A stretch of DNA of 64,000 bases, from positions 124,001 through 188,000 of the forward strand of contig NZ_AUJO01000007.1 of the NCBI RefSeq assembly GCF_000424265.1, given 5' to 3'. The notes under the pieces were generated by a model. The model was not told where the DNA came from. It was given only the letters and a program-made list of their open reading frames with translations, and made no database searches. The position numbers and the translations under genes were made by a program. Each line of letters starts with the position of its first letter. Within the stretch, counting starts at the first letter, position 1. Of the stretch, positions 24,395-33,083 are shown one piece after another. Source of the DNA: Butyrivibrio sp. WCD3002. Its GTDB lineage: Bacteria > Bacillota > Clostridia > Lachnospirales > Lachnospiraceae.

Positions 24395-26316
24395 GTGCGC
24401 CCGACGGCGCACGTTTCTAATGGGTGTAAGTCCCTAGCCCGCCCGACAGTGGGAAGGGCACAGCCGAACACCAAGGGTGTCCTATCGTGGCAATGACCAC
24501 GTTAACGCGAGGGGAATCTGAAGGAAGGTGTAGGCAAATCTCCGACCATACGGACAGAAACTATATATGAGGCTATGCTGCTTTGGGGGTAAGACTGCTA
24601 GACAAGTCAAAGCCCAATAACTGTACGGAACCGCGCATAGTAAATATGGTTGGTGCATGGAGTGAAAGAAACGTGTGGTACTCGGGGAGGTCTCGTCAGC
24701 GGGAGGAAACAGAGTATGAAGCCCGTGAGTAACAACGAATGATGAGAAGTCAGCAGAGGTCGTAGTACCATGGCGACTATAGGCGCCGTGGGAAGGACTG
24801 AACTTTTAGGAGACACAAGCAATGAATGTAACCGAAAGTAGGTTTGAGAACAGACAACTTCATATTGAAGACTACCTGCAAATGGCTACTGCGGAACAGG
24901 AAGAGTATGCAGGAGTGTTCGACTACGCTAGGATTACTGAAAAGAGCGGTGTCATCACAGATTTTTGGATGGACAATCTACTGGACTTGATTTTGCGTAA
25001 AGACAACATGAATAAGGCTTATAAGAAAGTAAAATCAAATGGCGGCGCAGGTGGAATTGATGGAATGCAGGTGGATGAACTTCTGCCCTACCTAAAAGAA
25101 CACAGTAACGAGCTAATCCAAAAGATAAAGGATGGGAAATATAAGCCCAACCCTGTCCGCAGGGTAGAGATACCCAAAGAAACAAAGGGTGAGTATAGAA
25201 AGTTGGGAGTTCCGACAGTTGTAGACAGAGTCATACAGCAGGCAATAACGCAGGAACTCGTGCCCATCTTTGAGCCACAGTTCTCAGAGAGCAGTTTTGG
25301 CTTTCGACCCAAAAGAGGACAGCATGATGCCCTCAGACAATGCCAGAAATACGTCAATGATGGATATATGTATGTGGTGGATATGGACTTGGAAAAGTTC
25401 TTTGATACCGTCGGTCATAGCAAGTTGATAGAGGTATTGTCACGTACCATAAAGGATGGCAGAGTTATATCTCTCGTTCATAAATATCTGAATGCAGGAG
25501 CTATGGCAAACGGACTGTTCGAGAAAACAGAAATCGGTATGCCTCAGGGTGGACCCCTCAGTCCATTACTTAGTAATGTCATGCTTAACGAGTTGGACAA
25601 GGAACTGGAGCGCAGGGGCCTGCGGTTCGTAAGATTCGCGGATGACTGCATGATTTTTTGCAGGAGCAAGAGAAGCGCTCAGAGAGCCATGGTCAACATA
25701 GTTGCATATATTGAAGGGAAACTCTTCCTTAAAGTAAACAGGGCGAAAACAGTAGTTGCGCATATCAGAGATGTTAAATACCTCGGATACGGGTTCTACA
25801 TCTACAAGCATGTATGCCGTTTTAGAGTACACCCAAAGTCAGTTACGAAGATGAGAAAGAGAATCAGAGAGCTAACTGATAGAAATAAAGGCATAAGCAA
25901 TGCTGAACGTGAAAAGAGATATCGTGAGTATGTGGAAGGATGGATTGTATATTTCCGCCTTGCTGACATGAAGAATCTTCTCAAGAATACAGACTCATGG
26001 GCTAGACATAGAATTAGAGCCGTCTATTGGAAGCAATGGAAGAAAGTCAGAACGAGATATAAGATGCTGAGAGCACTGAAAATCGAGGAGTGGCAGGTGA
26101 ATATGCTTGCCAATACAAGAAAAGGCACTTGGAGAGCGGCACAGATGCTTTCCGTAGCCCTTACAAATAAAATAATAGTCAAACTCGGATACACGTCCAT
26201 GCTTGACTATTATCTGAAAGTCTGTTGAAAACTAAAGGAACCGCCTTGGTACCGGACGGTATGCCGGGTGGTGTGAGAGGTCGGCTACTCACCTGATGGG
26301 TAGCCTCCTACTCGAT
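24395..26316 (+). mobile_element. Group II intron (IIC-like) with encoded maturase
   Basis: The 5' end GTGCGCCCGACGGCGCAC at 24395 fits the group II GUGYG start. The catalytic core follows for about 430 bases before the maturase gene. After the maturase, the paired segment GGAACCGCC to GGTGGTGTGAGAGG is domain V-like, and the hairpin ending CCTACTCGAT is domain VI, placing the 3' end at 26316 (AY end). Insertion directly downstream of a terminator and a maturase without an HNH endonuclease both fit subgroup IIC. The exons (TTTTTCTA/TTGCCGGG) would rejoin upstream of the relaxase ribosome binding site. Confidence 0.85.
24822..26228 (+). CDS. ltrA: Group II intron reverse transcriptase/maturase
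   Basis: A 468-residue protein with a complete reverse transcriptase. Domain 1 is VRRVEIPKETKGEYRKLGVP, with QQAITQELVPIFEPQFSESS and SFGFRPKRGQHDAL following. The catalytic site is VVDMDLEKFFDTV and RFADD in FVRFADDCMIF, with QGGPLSPLLSN between them. The X/maturase domain follows (YREYVEGWIVYFRLADMKN; WKKVRTRYKML). No HNH endonuclease Cys pairs appear at the C-terminus. It would help the intron splice and copy itself into new terminator sites. All motifs are intact, so it is probably active. Confidence 0.95.
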   Translation: MNVTESRFENRQLHIEDYLQMATAEQEEYAGVFDYARITEKSGVITDFWMDNLLDLILRKDNMNKAYKKVKSNGGAGGIDGMQVDELLPYLKEHSNELIQKIKDGKYKPNPVRRVEIPKETKGEYRKLGVPTVVDRVIQQAITQELVPIFEPQFSESSFGFRPKRGQHDALRQCQKYVNDGYMYVVDMDLEKFFDTVGHSKLIEVLSRTIKDGRVISLVHKYLNAGAMANGLFEKTEIGMPQGGPLSPLLSNVMLNELDKELERRGLRFVRFADDCMIFCRSKRSAQRAMVNIVAYIEGKLFLKVNRAKTVVAHIRDVKYLGYGFYIYKHVCRFRVHPKSVTKMRKRIRELTDRNKGISNAEREKRYREYVEGWIVYFRLADMKNLLKNTDSWARHRIRAVYWKQWKKVRTRYKMLRALKIEEWQVNMLANTRKGTWRAAQMLSVALTNKIIVKLGYTSMLDYYLKVC

Positions 26317-26348
26317 TTGCCGGGAAAACGAAAGAAGGGGGACCGATC

Positions 26349-27530
26349 ATGGCAGCAACCAGGCTTATTTCACTTCATCATGTTAAGACAAAATCTGTTA
26401 CCCAGTGCCTTAAGCGCTGCATTGATTATGTCAGGGATGAGAAGAAGACTGAGGATGAAAAGTATATCAGCACCTACGGCTGTGATCCCAAAACAATCGT
26501 CGGTGAATTCCTTCTTTCAAGAAAAATCTATGAGGACAATGTAAGAAGACCGCATAAAAAAGATGTTATCGCCTATCAGATAAGACAGTCATTTAAGCCG
26601 GGGGAGATCACTCCTGAAAAGGCAAATGAGATAGGGTACGATCTCGCAATGCGCTTCACAAAAGGAAGGCATGCTTTCATGGTTGCCACGCATACGGATA
26701 AACACCATATCCATAATCACATCGTTTTCAACTCCGTATCCATCGATGGAAAAAGCAGGTTCAGGAATTTTTATTTTTCAGGACTGGCACTTTCAAGAAT
26801 ATCCGACATTCTCTGTCTGGAGAATAATCTCTCAGTGATTCAGAGCAGATATGAAGAAAATATCAGAAACAAAAACAGTAAAAGGCATCGCTCCGGGAAT
26901 CGCGCCCTTGATCAGAACAGCCTAAGCTTCCTTGTTGATATCGAGAAAAAGATGCGCGAGGGAAAGGGCAGGGGATATGAAAACTGGGCGAGGAAGTTCA
27001 ACCTAAAGCAGCGTGCCAAGGTGCTTCTGTTTTTGGAAGAACATGGCATTTCCTCTTATGAGGAACTTGTAAAAAAGACGGATTCCATGGAAGCAGATAT
27101 CGATGTCCTGAATGAAAAGATAAAAGCCCGTAACACTGCCATGAAGGAAAACAAGGAATTACAGAAAGCCATCATAGACTATTCCAAGACCAGGTCAGTT
27201 TATACCGAATACAGGAAGTGCGGATACAGTAAAAAGTTCTATGCCGAACATGAGGATGAGATCGAAAGACACAAAGCAGCGAAGAAGATCTTTGATACTG
27301 TTTCCAGCGGAAAGCTTCCCAAAATGAAGGAACTCCGCGATGAATACGGCGAGCTCCTTGCTGTAAATAAAACTGATTTTCAGGAGTATGTACGCATGCG
27401 GAAAGAGAAAAAGGACTTCCTTATTGCAAGGAAGAACCTCGAACTTCTGCTGGAGCGTGAGAAGGCAGAAGAGAGAGAAAAGGCGAAGGCGAAGCAGAGC
27501 CGCAGCTCGAGGTCGGAGACCTCGTTGTAA
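26349..27530 (+). CDS. MobP-type relaxase (VirD2-like nickase)
   Basis: A 393-residue relaxase. The start TRLISLHHVKTKSVTQCLKR matches the MobP relaxase opening, with KRCIDYVRD next. The metal-binding three-His motif is HTDKHHIHNHIVFNS (about residue 113). The C-terminal half is helical and Lys/Glu-rich. It would cut and covalently bind oriT through a tyrosine, probably in the N-terminal 30-60 residues, and lead the strand to VirD4. AAGGGGG precedes the ATG, 32 bases after the intron end. Confidence 0.9.
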   Translation: MAATRLISLHHVKTKSVTQCLKRCIDYVRDEKKTEDEKYISTYGCDPKTIVGEFLLSRKIYEDNVRRPHKKDVIAYQIRQSFKPGEITPEKANEIGYDLAMRFTKGRHAFMVATHTDKHHIHNHIVFNSVSIDGKSRFRNFYFSGLALSRISDILCLENNLSVIQSRYEENIRNKNSKRHRSGNRALDQNSLSFLVDIEKKMREGKGRGYENWARKFNLKQRAKVLLFLEEHGISSYEELVKKTDSMEADIDVLNEKIKARNTAMKENKELQKAIIDYSKTRSVYTEYRKCGYSKKFYAEHEDEIERHKAAKKIFDTVSSGKLPKMKELRDEYGELLAVNKTDFQEYVRMRKEKKDFLIARKNLELLLEREKAEEREKAKAKQSRSSRSETSL

Positions 27531-27541
27531 AAGCAGAAATC

Positions 27542-27596
27542 GCATTTGCCCGACAAATGCACTGCTTGCATGCGACCCAGCCTGAGGCTGTGGTCG
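27542..27596 (+). repeat. Paired hairpins after the relaxase; candidate oriT or RNA structure
   Basis: GCATTTG-CCCGA-CAAATGC (27542-27560) is a perfect 7-bp hairpin. A second pairs CGACC-CAGCC (27573-27582) with GGCTG-GGTCG (27586-27596, one bulged T). They lie just after the relaxase stop. Closely spaced inverted repeats beside the relaxase are typical of oriT; a transcript-stabilising structure is also possible. No nick-site consensus was identified. Confidence 0.45.
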
Positions 27597-27695
27597 TCCC
27601 GGGGTAACAGCCAGGAAGAAAAAGATCATCAGAGCTTTTCAAAAAAGCTGAAAACACAAACAAACTATTTTTCAAAATGAGGGGAGACAAAAGTC

Positions 27696-27989
27696 ATGAG
27701 AATTGATATCAGAACAAGAGCACTTGAGGAGACAACAAACGGAGTAAGGGGAGTTGCGACAGTAACCTTTGGAGGCAGCTTTGCTGTAAGAAATATTTCC
27801 ATCGTGGAGAGCAAGGCCGGGAATCTTTTTATCTCGATGCCCAGCTATAAGATGAAGACCACAGATGAAAACGGAAAGGCCCAGTTCAAGGACATCGCTT
27901 ATCCTGTGACAAAGGATTTTAGAGAAAGATTACAGGAGAATGTTCTTCAAAGCCTGGAGATTGGTGAGGACGTAACCTTTGAGGTGTGA
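27696..27989 (+). CDS. spoVG: SpoVG-family protein
   Basis: A 97-residue protein with the SpoVG pattern: RIDIRTRALEE, VATVTFGGSFAVRNISIVES, then LFISMPSYKMK and FKDIAYPVTKDFRERL. SpoVG proteins bind DNA or RNA and regulate septation and virulence genes; element-borne copies are frequent in conjugative elements next to ArdC-like genes. GAGGGGAG precedes the ATG. It probably modulates element gene expression after transfer. Confidence 0.85.
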   Translation: MRIDIRTRALEETTNGVRGVATVTFGGSFAVRNISIVESKAGNLFISMPSYKMKTTDENGKAQFKDIAYPVTKDFRERLQENVLQSLEIGEDVTFEV

Positions 27990-28026
27990 TCTTTGACTAC
28001 AAGAATATGCTGAAAGGGGGAGCGTT

Positions 28027-29046
28027 ATGACTGAAGATTATGAGAAATCCAAAATGGACCAGATCTCGGAGAAACTTGAACAGGGACTCCGGGATCTTTT
28101 TAATTCTGAAAACTATAAGGTATATCTGACCACAATGTCTAAGTTTCACACTTACAGTTTCAACAATACCCTGCTCATAGCCATGCAGAGACCTGATGCA
28201 ACTCTTGTAGCCGGGTACCAGGCCTGGAACAGAAATTTTGGAAGATATGTAAAGAAAGGTGCAAAGGGAATCAAGATCATTTCTCCTGTAGTCAAAAAGG
28301 CAGAAGAGCCAAACAGAGAAAATATGATCCCTATACTTGCACCGGGACAGACTCTTGAGGATTATCAGAAAGCCCAGGCAGAGAAAAAACCGGAATACCA
28401 GATGTCAGGGTTCAAAGTCACAACTGTATTTGATGTATCAGATACGGACGGAAAAGAGCTTCCGACCATTGGATGCAGGGAACTTGGCGGTAATGTGGAA
28501 GATTATGAAAAGATGATCGCTGCACTTACTGCGGTTTCTGTTGTGCCGATCGAGTACCATGAGATTCCAGGTGACGTAAAAGGTTACTACAATATGAGTG
28601 AGAAAAAGATTGTGGTCAACGAAGGAATGTCTGAGGTACAGACCATCAAGACGCTGATCCATGAACAGGTCCACAGCAGGCTGGATGATAAGGATAAAAT
28701 AGCAGCGGAGGGGCTGGAGAAAAGAACCCGCAATGATGCTGAGCAGATCGCGGAGTCTGTAGCATATGTTGTATGTCAGCATTATGGAATAGATACTTCT
28801 GAGTATTCATTCGGATATATCGCTTCCTGGAGTCAGGACAAAGATGCAAAAGAGCTTAAAGCTTCCATGGAGACCATAAAGAAAACTGCATCAGGTCTTA
28901 TCAAGGAAATCAATGCCGAACTTGGCATTGATGAAATTGGTAAGGAGAAAAAGAACTTCATGGATAAGCATGTCTCTGCAAAGGGAGCAGAACACTCAGA
29001 GGTTAAAGTTGTCAAACCAAAGAAAGATATGGAGATGGCAATGTAA
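28027..29046 (+). CDS. ArdC-like antirestriction protein with metallopeptidase motif
   Basis: A 339-residue protein. The N-terminal domain is ArdC/DUF1738-like (FHTYSFNNTLLIAMQRPDAT, GYQAWNRNFGRYVKKGAKG). The C-terminal domain has the zinc motif HEQVH in LIHEQVHSRLD, then AEQIAESVAYVVCQHYGID and FGYIASWS. ArdC-like proteins bind single-stranded DNA and protect incoming conjugative DNA from host restriction. It follows spoVG by 37 bases with AAAGGGGGAG before the ATG. It complements the BREX cargo: antirestriction for the element, restriction against others. Confidence 0.85.
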   Translation: MTEDYEKSKMDQISEKLEQGLRDLFNSENYKVYLTTMSKFHTYSFNNTLLIAMQRPDATLVAGYQAWNRNFGRYVKKGAKGIKIISPVVKKAEEPNRENMIPILAPGQTLEDYQKAQAEKKPEYQMSGFKVTTVFDVSDTDGKELPTIGCRELGGNVEDYEKMIAALTAVSVVPIEYHEIPGDVKGYYNMSEKKIVVNEGMSEVQTIKTLIHEQVHSRLDDKDKIAAEGLEKRTRNDAEQIAESVAYVVCQHYGIDTSEYSFGYIASWSQDKDAKELKASMETIKKTASGLIKEINAELGIDEIGKEKKNFMDKHVSAKGAEHSEVKVVKPKKDMEMAM

Positions 29047-29051
29047 AAACT

Positions 29052-29147
29052 ATCGTCAGCTGACGATGAAAATGTATTTTGAAATTGCTGGTGGAGGAAT
29101 AGTCCATCCGAACTTTTTGGGGTGTCATTTTATCATCAGCTGACGAT
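29052..29147. promoter_or_regulatory. Two 16-bp palindromic operator-like sites
   Basis: ATCGTCAGCTGACGAT (29052-29067) is a perfect palindrome. ATCATCAGCTGACGAT (29132-29147), exactly 80 bp further on, differs at one position. The second is 37 bases before the gene at 29184. Two dyads at a whole number of helical turns suggest cooperative repressor binding with DNA looping. Confidence 0.6.
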
Positions 29148-29183
29148 GTTTTGGAGGTCAAATTTGTGTCCTGGAGGTTAGTT

Positions 29184-29477
29184 ATGGACGAACTTTTAAA
29201 AATCGAATGTGAAACCATTGTTAACTGGAACAAGGAAGAGCCTTTTGCGATTGTCTATACCAGGGATCCGGATGTGATGAAGAGGCTTGATCAGTTATGT
29301 ACCAGGTACCCGGAACTCTATGCGCTGACAAAGGAAACCAGATTTGATAAATACTATCAGATTCCTAAAGGTTATGTCAGATTTCATAATCCTGCGCAGA
29401 ATTCTCAGAAATCAAGGGAGGATGCCAGCAGGCGGATGAAGGAAATAAACAAAGCAAAATGGAACGCAAAGAAATGA
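29184..29477 (+). CDS. Hypothetical protein under palindrome control
   Basis: A 97-residue protein from the ATG at 29184 (CTGGAGGT upstream); an earlier in-frame start at 29151 has no site and overlaps the palindrome. It begins MDELLKIECETIVNWNKEEP, then VYTRDPDVMKRLDQL and a basic tail (RRMKEINKAKWNAKK). No family assignment; the pattern resembles small phage/ICE proteins often found beside RHH or XRE regulators. The two upstream palindromes suggest tight regulation. Confidence 0.55.
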   Translation: MDELLKIECETIVNWNKEEPFAIVYTRDPDVMKRLDQLCTRYPELYALTKETRFDKYYQIPKGYVRFHNPAQNSQKSREDASRRMKEINKAKWNAKK

Positions 29478-29483
29478 TTTCAC

Positions 29484-29514
29484 AAAAGGGGTTGCAATAA
29501 ATTTGCAGCCTTTT
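29484..29514 (+). terminator. Rho-independent terminator
   Basis: AAAAGG-GTTGCAA pairs with TTTGCAG-CCTTTT across a short AT loop, with a T-rich end. It closes the conjugation/antirestriction region. Confidence 0.65.
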
Positions 29515-29609
29515 ACATACTCGGCAACATTGATTTGCATTGAAGATCAAAATAAGCTTTACAGAAGAAATGCTATTACTACTGTTTTGATTATTGAGTG
29601 GGTGAACAT

Positions 29610-29951
29610 ATGGAAATCGATTATGAAATTGTTGGAAAACGCATAAAAGAATATCGTGAGAGACTTGATCTTACACAGGAGGATCTGGCATTTGCCATTG
29701 GGACCTCATCGGCATATATAAGTGAAATGGAAAGAGCTTTGAAGAAACCAAGTCTAGATAAGCTGGCTGATATTGCGGAGGTTCTAGGGGTAACTGTGAA
29801 TGATTTCATATATCCTGCCTCGATAACCATGACCAATGTGAAGGAATTGAAATCAGCATTCTTAAAGCGGATATCAAAATATACACTGGATGAACAGAGC
29901 AGACTCCTTGATAATCTTGATTCAATAGTGGACATAGTAAGTACAAAGTAG
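29610..29951 (+). CDS. XRE-family HTH regulator
   Basis: A 113-residue protein: an N-terminal XRE HTH (VGKRIKEYRERLDLTQEDLA, FAIGTSSAYISEMERALKKP) and a C-terminal helical part (ELKSAFLKRISKYTLDEQ) that may mediate dimerisation. The ATG at 29610 has GAGTGGGTG upstream; a GTG at 29598 is also possible. It stands between two terminators and just before the direct repeats at 30000, which it could bind to control the recombinase operon. Confidence 0.75.
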   Translation: MEIDYEIVGKRIKEYRERLDLTQEDLAFAIGTSSAYISEMERALKKPSLDKLADIAEVLGVTVNDFIYPASITMTNVKELKSAFLKRISKYTLDEQSRLLDNLDSIVDIVSTK

Positions 29952-29952
29952 G

Positions 29953-29981
29953 TGGCGGCCAAACGGCTGCCATTTTTTTTT
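29953..29981 (+). terminator. Rho-independent terminator
   Basis: TGGCGGCC-AAAC-GGCTGCCA is an 8-bp stem with one G-T pair followed by nine T residues, two bases after the XRE stop. Confidence 0.85.
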
Positions 29982-29999
29982 GCAAAAAAATACAAAAAC

Positions 30000-30035
30000 T
30001 TAACCTATAGCACGAGCAGTTTAACCTACAGCACG
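30000..30035 (+). promoter_or_regulatory. TTAACCTAYAGCACG direct repeat before the recombinase operon
   Basis: TTAACCTATAGCACG (30000-30014) and TTAACCTACAGCACG (30021-30035) differ at one base and lie 21 bp apart, two helical turns. They lie 84-119 bases before the recombinase start and suit an operator for the upstream XRE protein or a recombinase accessory site. Confidence 0.5.
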
Positions 30036-30118
30036 TGGTGAAAAAACATTATTAATATTATTTTCATATTACGGAGTACTTAAATGCCGCAAATGAGAGA
30101 TGTCGGGAGGTAGCAGCG

Positions 30119-31996
30119 TTGGGAAATGACAAGAAATCCAAAGATGAAGATGCCATAAAACAAAAGATCAGGGAAAGATATAAAGGTGTCAATGAAGAGC
30201 TGATAGATGTTATACCGGCTAAGCCCAAGGAGGATTTTTATAAATCTGAAGTACATAAACGTGTAGCGGTTTATGCTCGCGTATCGACGGATGATCCTCA
30301 CCAGACATCTTCATATGAGCTTCAGAAGAACCATTATGAAGACATGGTCAATGAAAAGCCTAACTGGGATCTTGTTGATATATATGCAGATGAAGGTATT
30401 TCCGGCACTTCGCTGCAGCACAGGGACAACTTCATCAGGATGATCAATCACTGTAATGAAGGAAAAATCGACATCATTGTTACCAAAAGTGTCTCCCGAT
30501 TTGCAAGAAATATAGTGGACTGCATAAGTTATGTGAGGCAGCTAAAGACGCTGGATCCTCCGGTCGGTGTGTTCTTTGAGACAGAAAACATATTCACTCT
30601 TGATGAGAATTCTGAGATGGCACTTTCCTTTATAGCTACGCTGGCACAGGAGGAGAGTCACACAAAGTCTGAAATAGGAAATGCATCCATTGAGGCGAGA
30701 TTCAAGCGAGGGATATTTTTAACGCCGGTGCTTCTAGGGTACGACCATGATGATGAAGGAAATCTGATAGTCAATGAGGAAGAAGCAAAAACTGTTCGTC
30801 TTATATTTTTCTCATATCTCTATGGATATACAACTCAGCAGATTGCAGATGCACTTACACAGCTTGAGAGACTCACTAAGAAAGGAAATAGTACCTGGTC
30901 TTCCAGCAGAATACAGCAGATCCTGACTAATGAAAGGTATTGCGGTGATGTCCTTGCTAGGAAAACCTATACACCAAATTACCTGGATCATAAGAGCAAG
31001 AAGAACCGGCATAACAGAAACCAGTACAGAAGAAAGAACCATCATGAAGCCATTATTTCAAGAGAGGATTTCTTTGCAGTACAAAAGCTCCTCCGGAATG
31101 CCAAATACGGAAACAAAGGCTATTTTCCTGAGATGAGGGTGATTGTTGCAGGAATACTTAAAGGATTTGTTTCTATACATCCCAGATGGGCTGGTTTTGG
31201 TGAAGAAGATTATTACATGGCCAGTGACAGCGTTGACGGGGATATGTATAAGGTACCTGCAAAGCCACTTGAGATTGGAGTTGAAAAGGGGAACTTCGAT
31301 CTTAGGGGATATGAGCTGGTAAGAACGCAGTTCATGTCTGTGACAGGACAACCTACGCTAACCATGACAAGTACACATATGACTTTCAATAAAAGTGCTA
31401 TAGAGAAGATGGACAGAACAAACAGGATAGAGATCTTTGTGCATCCCGGAAAGAAGATATTGGGAGTCCGAAAAGCAGTTGCCCAGTCAAAGAACTATTT
31501 TGTATGGAGCGGACAACGTGAAGGGGAACTTGTTAAAAAAACAATTAGCGGAGCCTCTTTTTTACCGGTTCTGTTCACAATCTTTGGATGGAGAAAGGAT
31601 GCAAGTTACAAGATTCTTGGACATCTGCATCGTAAGGATGGGGAGTCGGTTCTGATCTTCAACGCAAATGAAGCTGTCTTATATGTTGATGAAAATGCAA
31701 TAAATGATGATGACGAAATTGAGTCAGAGACAGATGAAAATATTGATGGGGATGCGCAGCCAAAGAAAAAGGGTAAAAAAATCCCGGCTTATCCTACAAA
31801 GTGGGTCAATAGCTTCGGAGATGATTATTACAAAAGCACAGCACTTTTTGATGAAGTGGAGCCTGAAGATCAGGATTGGGAAGTTGATAAAGATGGTGAA
31901 TTGTTCAAGGCTACGGGAACAAATGTAACATCGCAGCAGGAGGCAGCCAGGAATATTACAAAGATTCTTGGGGATATAGGAGTGGGGAATGAGTGA
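30119..31996 (+). CDS. Large serine recombinase with an unusual C-terminal module
   Basis: A 625-residue recombinase starting at TTG 30119 (GGGAGG upstream). The resolvase domain has VAVYARVSTDD with the catalytic Ser in RVST, DEGISGTSL and TKSVSRFARN. The recombinase domain follows (YDHDDEGNLIVNEEEAKTVR, then WSSSRIQQILTNERYCGDVL). Instead of the usual zinc-ribbon/coiled-coil end, residues from about 380 hold a domain (YELVRTQFMS, IEIFVHPGKKILGVRKAV, FTIFGWRKDASYKILG). Versions of this domain recur in the next two proteins. It would catalyse integration, excision or inversion of DNA. It overlaps the next gene by 8 bases and heads a five-gene operon. Confidence 0.88.
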   Translation: MGNDKKSKDEDAIKQKIRERYKGVNEELIDVIPAKPKEDFYKSEVHKRVAVYARVSTDDPHQTSSYELQKNHYEDMVNEKPNWDLVDIYADEGISGTSLQHRDNFIRMINHCNEGKIDIIVTKSVSRFARNIVDCISYVRQLKTLDPPVGVFFETENIFTLDENSEMALSFIATLAQEESHTKSEIGNASIEARFKRGIFLTPVLLGYDHDDEGNLIVNEEEAKTVRLIFFSYLYGYTTQQIADALTQLERLTKKGNSTWSSSRIQQILTNERYCGDVLARKTYTPNYLDHKSKKNRHNRNQYRRKNHHEAIISREDFFAVQKLLRNAKYGNKGYFPEMRVIVAGILKGFVSIHPRWAGFGEEDYYMASDSVDGDMYKVPAKPLEIGVEKGNFDLRGYELVRTQFMSVTGQPTLTMTSTHMTFNKSAIEKMDRTNRIEIFVHPGKKILGVRKAVAQSKNYFVWSGQREGELVKKTISGASFLPVLFTIFGWRKDASYKILGHLHRKDGESVLIFNANEAVLYVDENAINDDDEIESETDENIDGDAQPKKKGKKIPAYPTKWVNSFGDDYYKSTALFDEVEPEDQDWEVDKDGELFKATGTNVTSQQEAARNITKILGDIGVGNE

Positions 31997-32804
31997 AGAG
32001 ATTACAGTAATGGAGCAGGAGACGCTTCCTTTAATGGATATGGTATCTCAGGAATACAAGGATACTGAAAATGCTAAGGAAGAAGAACCTATATCAAAGA
32101 AAGAACAAAATGCACATGTGGGAGAAGAGACTGTAGAGGAGTTTTCTTATGAAGGTTTTGAAGTTGTAAGGGAGGAATTCTTTGCCCATCTTTTTGAACC
32201 CTCAGTAACACTGAATAATGAAAAGGTATATGTAAATGTGGCGTGTCTTAGAAAACTTCCGAATGTGGAATATGTTCAGTTCCTGGTTAATCCTGAAAAG
32301 AAGAAACTAGCTGTAAGGCCATGCACTGAGGATACGAAGGACTCTCTCAGATGGGCAACGGGAGAGAACTTAGCAAAAAGAAAGCCAAGGCAGATTACAT
32401 GTAAGATTTTCTATGCAAAAGTATTAAGGCTTATGGGTTGGAGTGCAAATTATAAGTATCAGGTTCTGGGAAAGCTTATCAGGACGGCGACGGATCAGGT
32501 TTTTGTTTTTGATCTGAATGATGCCAAGACCTATAGGAAGAAAAAGGCTGGCGAGGAAGTGAACACAAGGGAGGCGCTGTTCCCGGAAAGCTGGAAGAAT
32601 CAGTTCGGTGTTCCTGCCACAGAGCATCAGGATACTGTTCAGATAAGCATATTCAATGAGTATACAGTGTTCTGTATTGAGAGGGATGAAGAAGAGAAGG
32701 GAGGAAGGCCTCATGAAGACGATGCCGATAGCGATATCGCTGGATCTGAGGAAGAACAGGATCCGGATACACAAGCAGACGTTACGGAGCTTGGGGAAAC
32801 CTGA
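31989..32804 (+). CDS. Stand-alone homologue of the recombinase C-terminal module
   Basis: A 271-residue protein. After an acidic start, residues 50-180 align with the end of the upstream recombinase: YEGFEVVREEF for RGYELVRTQF, VQFLVNPEKKKLAVRPC for IEIFVHPGKKILGVRKA, and LMGWSANYKYQVLGKLIR for IFGWRKDASYKILGHLHR. The tail is acidic (EEKGGRPHEDDADSD). There is no catalytic recombinase domain. It probably binds DNA or the recombinase as an accessory factor. The start lies inside the recombinase stop (ATGAGTGA). No known family name is claimed. Confidence 0.7.
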   Translation: MSEEITVMEQETLPLMDMVSQEYKDTENAKEEEPISKKEQNAHVGEETVEEFSYEGFEVVREEFFAHLFEPSVTLNNEKVYVNVACLRKLPNVEYVQFLVNPEKKKLAVRPCTEDTKDSLRWATGENLAKRKPRQITCKIFYAKVLRLMGWSANYKYQVLGKLIRTATDQVFVFDLNDAKTYRKKKAGEEVNTREALFPESWKNQFGVPATEHQDTVQISIFNEYTVFCIERDEEEKGGRPHEDDADSDIAGSEEEQDPDTQADVTELGET

Positions 32805-33072
32805 ATTTATACAGATACTGGTTAATCCATCAAGTGCGGTCATAGCTATCAGAAAATATCATAAGTTTATGAAGGATGTTCACAGGATAGATTATGACGA
32901 TGATGGAGACTGCGAGTTTTATAGCAAGGTTTTGGTTCATAGGCTGGCTGAATTAATAGAGTGCAATGATGGGAATTCGACGTATTGCATACCGGGGGTG
33001 AGTTTTAATGGTAATGTGGCAATTTTCAGAATGGAAAATGCTGAGGCTGTAGAAAGGCAGGATGACCTGTAA
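32713..33072 (+). CDS. Short third copy of the recombinase-associated module
   Basis: A 119-residue protein from the ATG at 32713 (GGGAGGAAGG upstream), overlapping the preceding gene by 92 bases. KNRIRIHKQTLRSLGKPEF and FIQILVNPSSAVIAIRKY match the KVYVNVACLRKLPNVEYVQF and VNPEKKKLAVR segments of the protein before it. The YSKVLVHRLAELIE helix matches the IFYAKVLRLMG position. It is the minimal form of the module. With the other two it makes three related, translationally linked proteins, suggesting a hetero-oligomeric recombination or DNA-binding complex. Confidence 0.6.
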   Translation: MKTMPIAISLDLRKNRIRIHKQTLRSLGKPEFIQILVNPSSAVIAIRKYHKFMKDVHRIDYDDDGDCEFYSKVLVHRLAELIECNDGNSTYCIPGVSFNGNVAIFRMENAEAVERQDDL

Positions 33073-33083
33073 AGGGAAAACAT

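Noticed and set aside
27695..27989. Chromosomal spoVG marking a host boundary
   Set aside because: The gene lies between relaxase and ArdC genes on the same strand, a usual place for element-borne SpoVG-like proteins; no other housekeeping gene is near.
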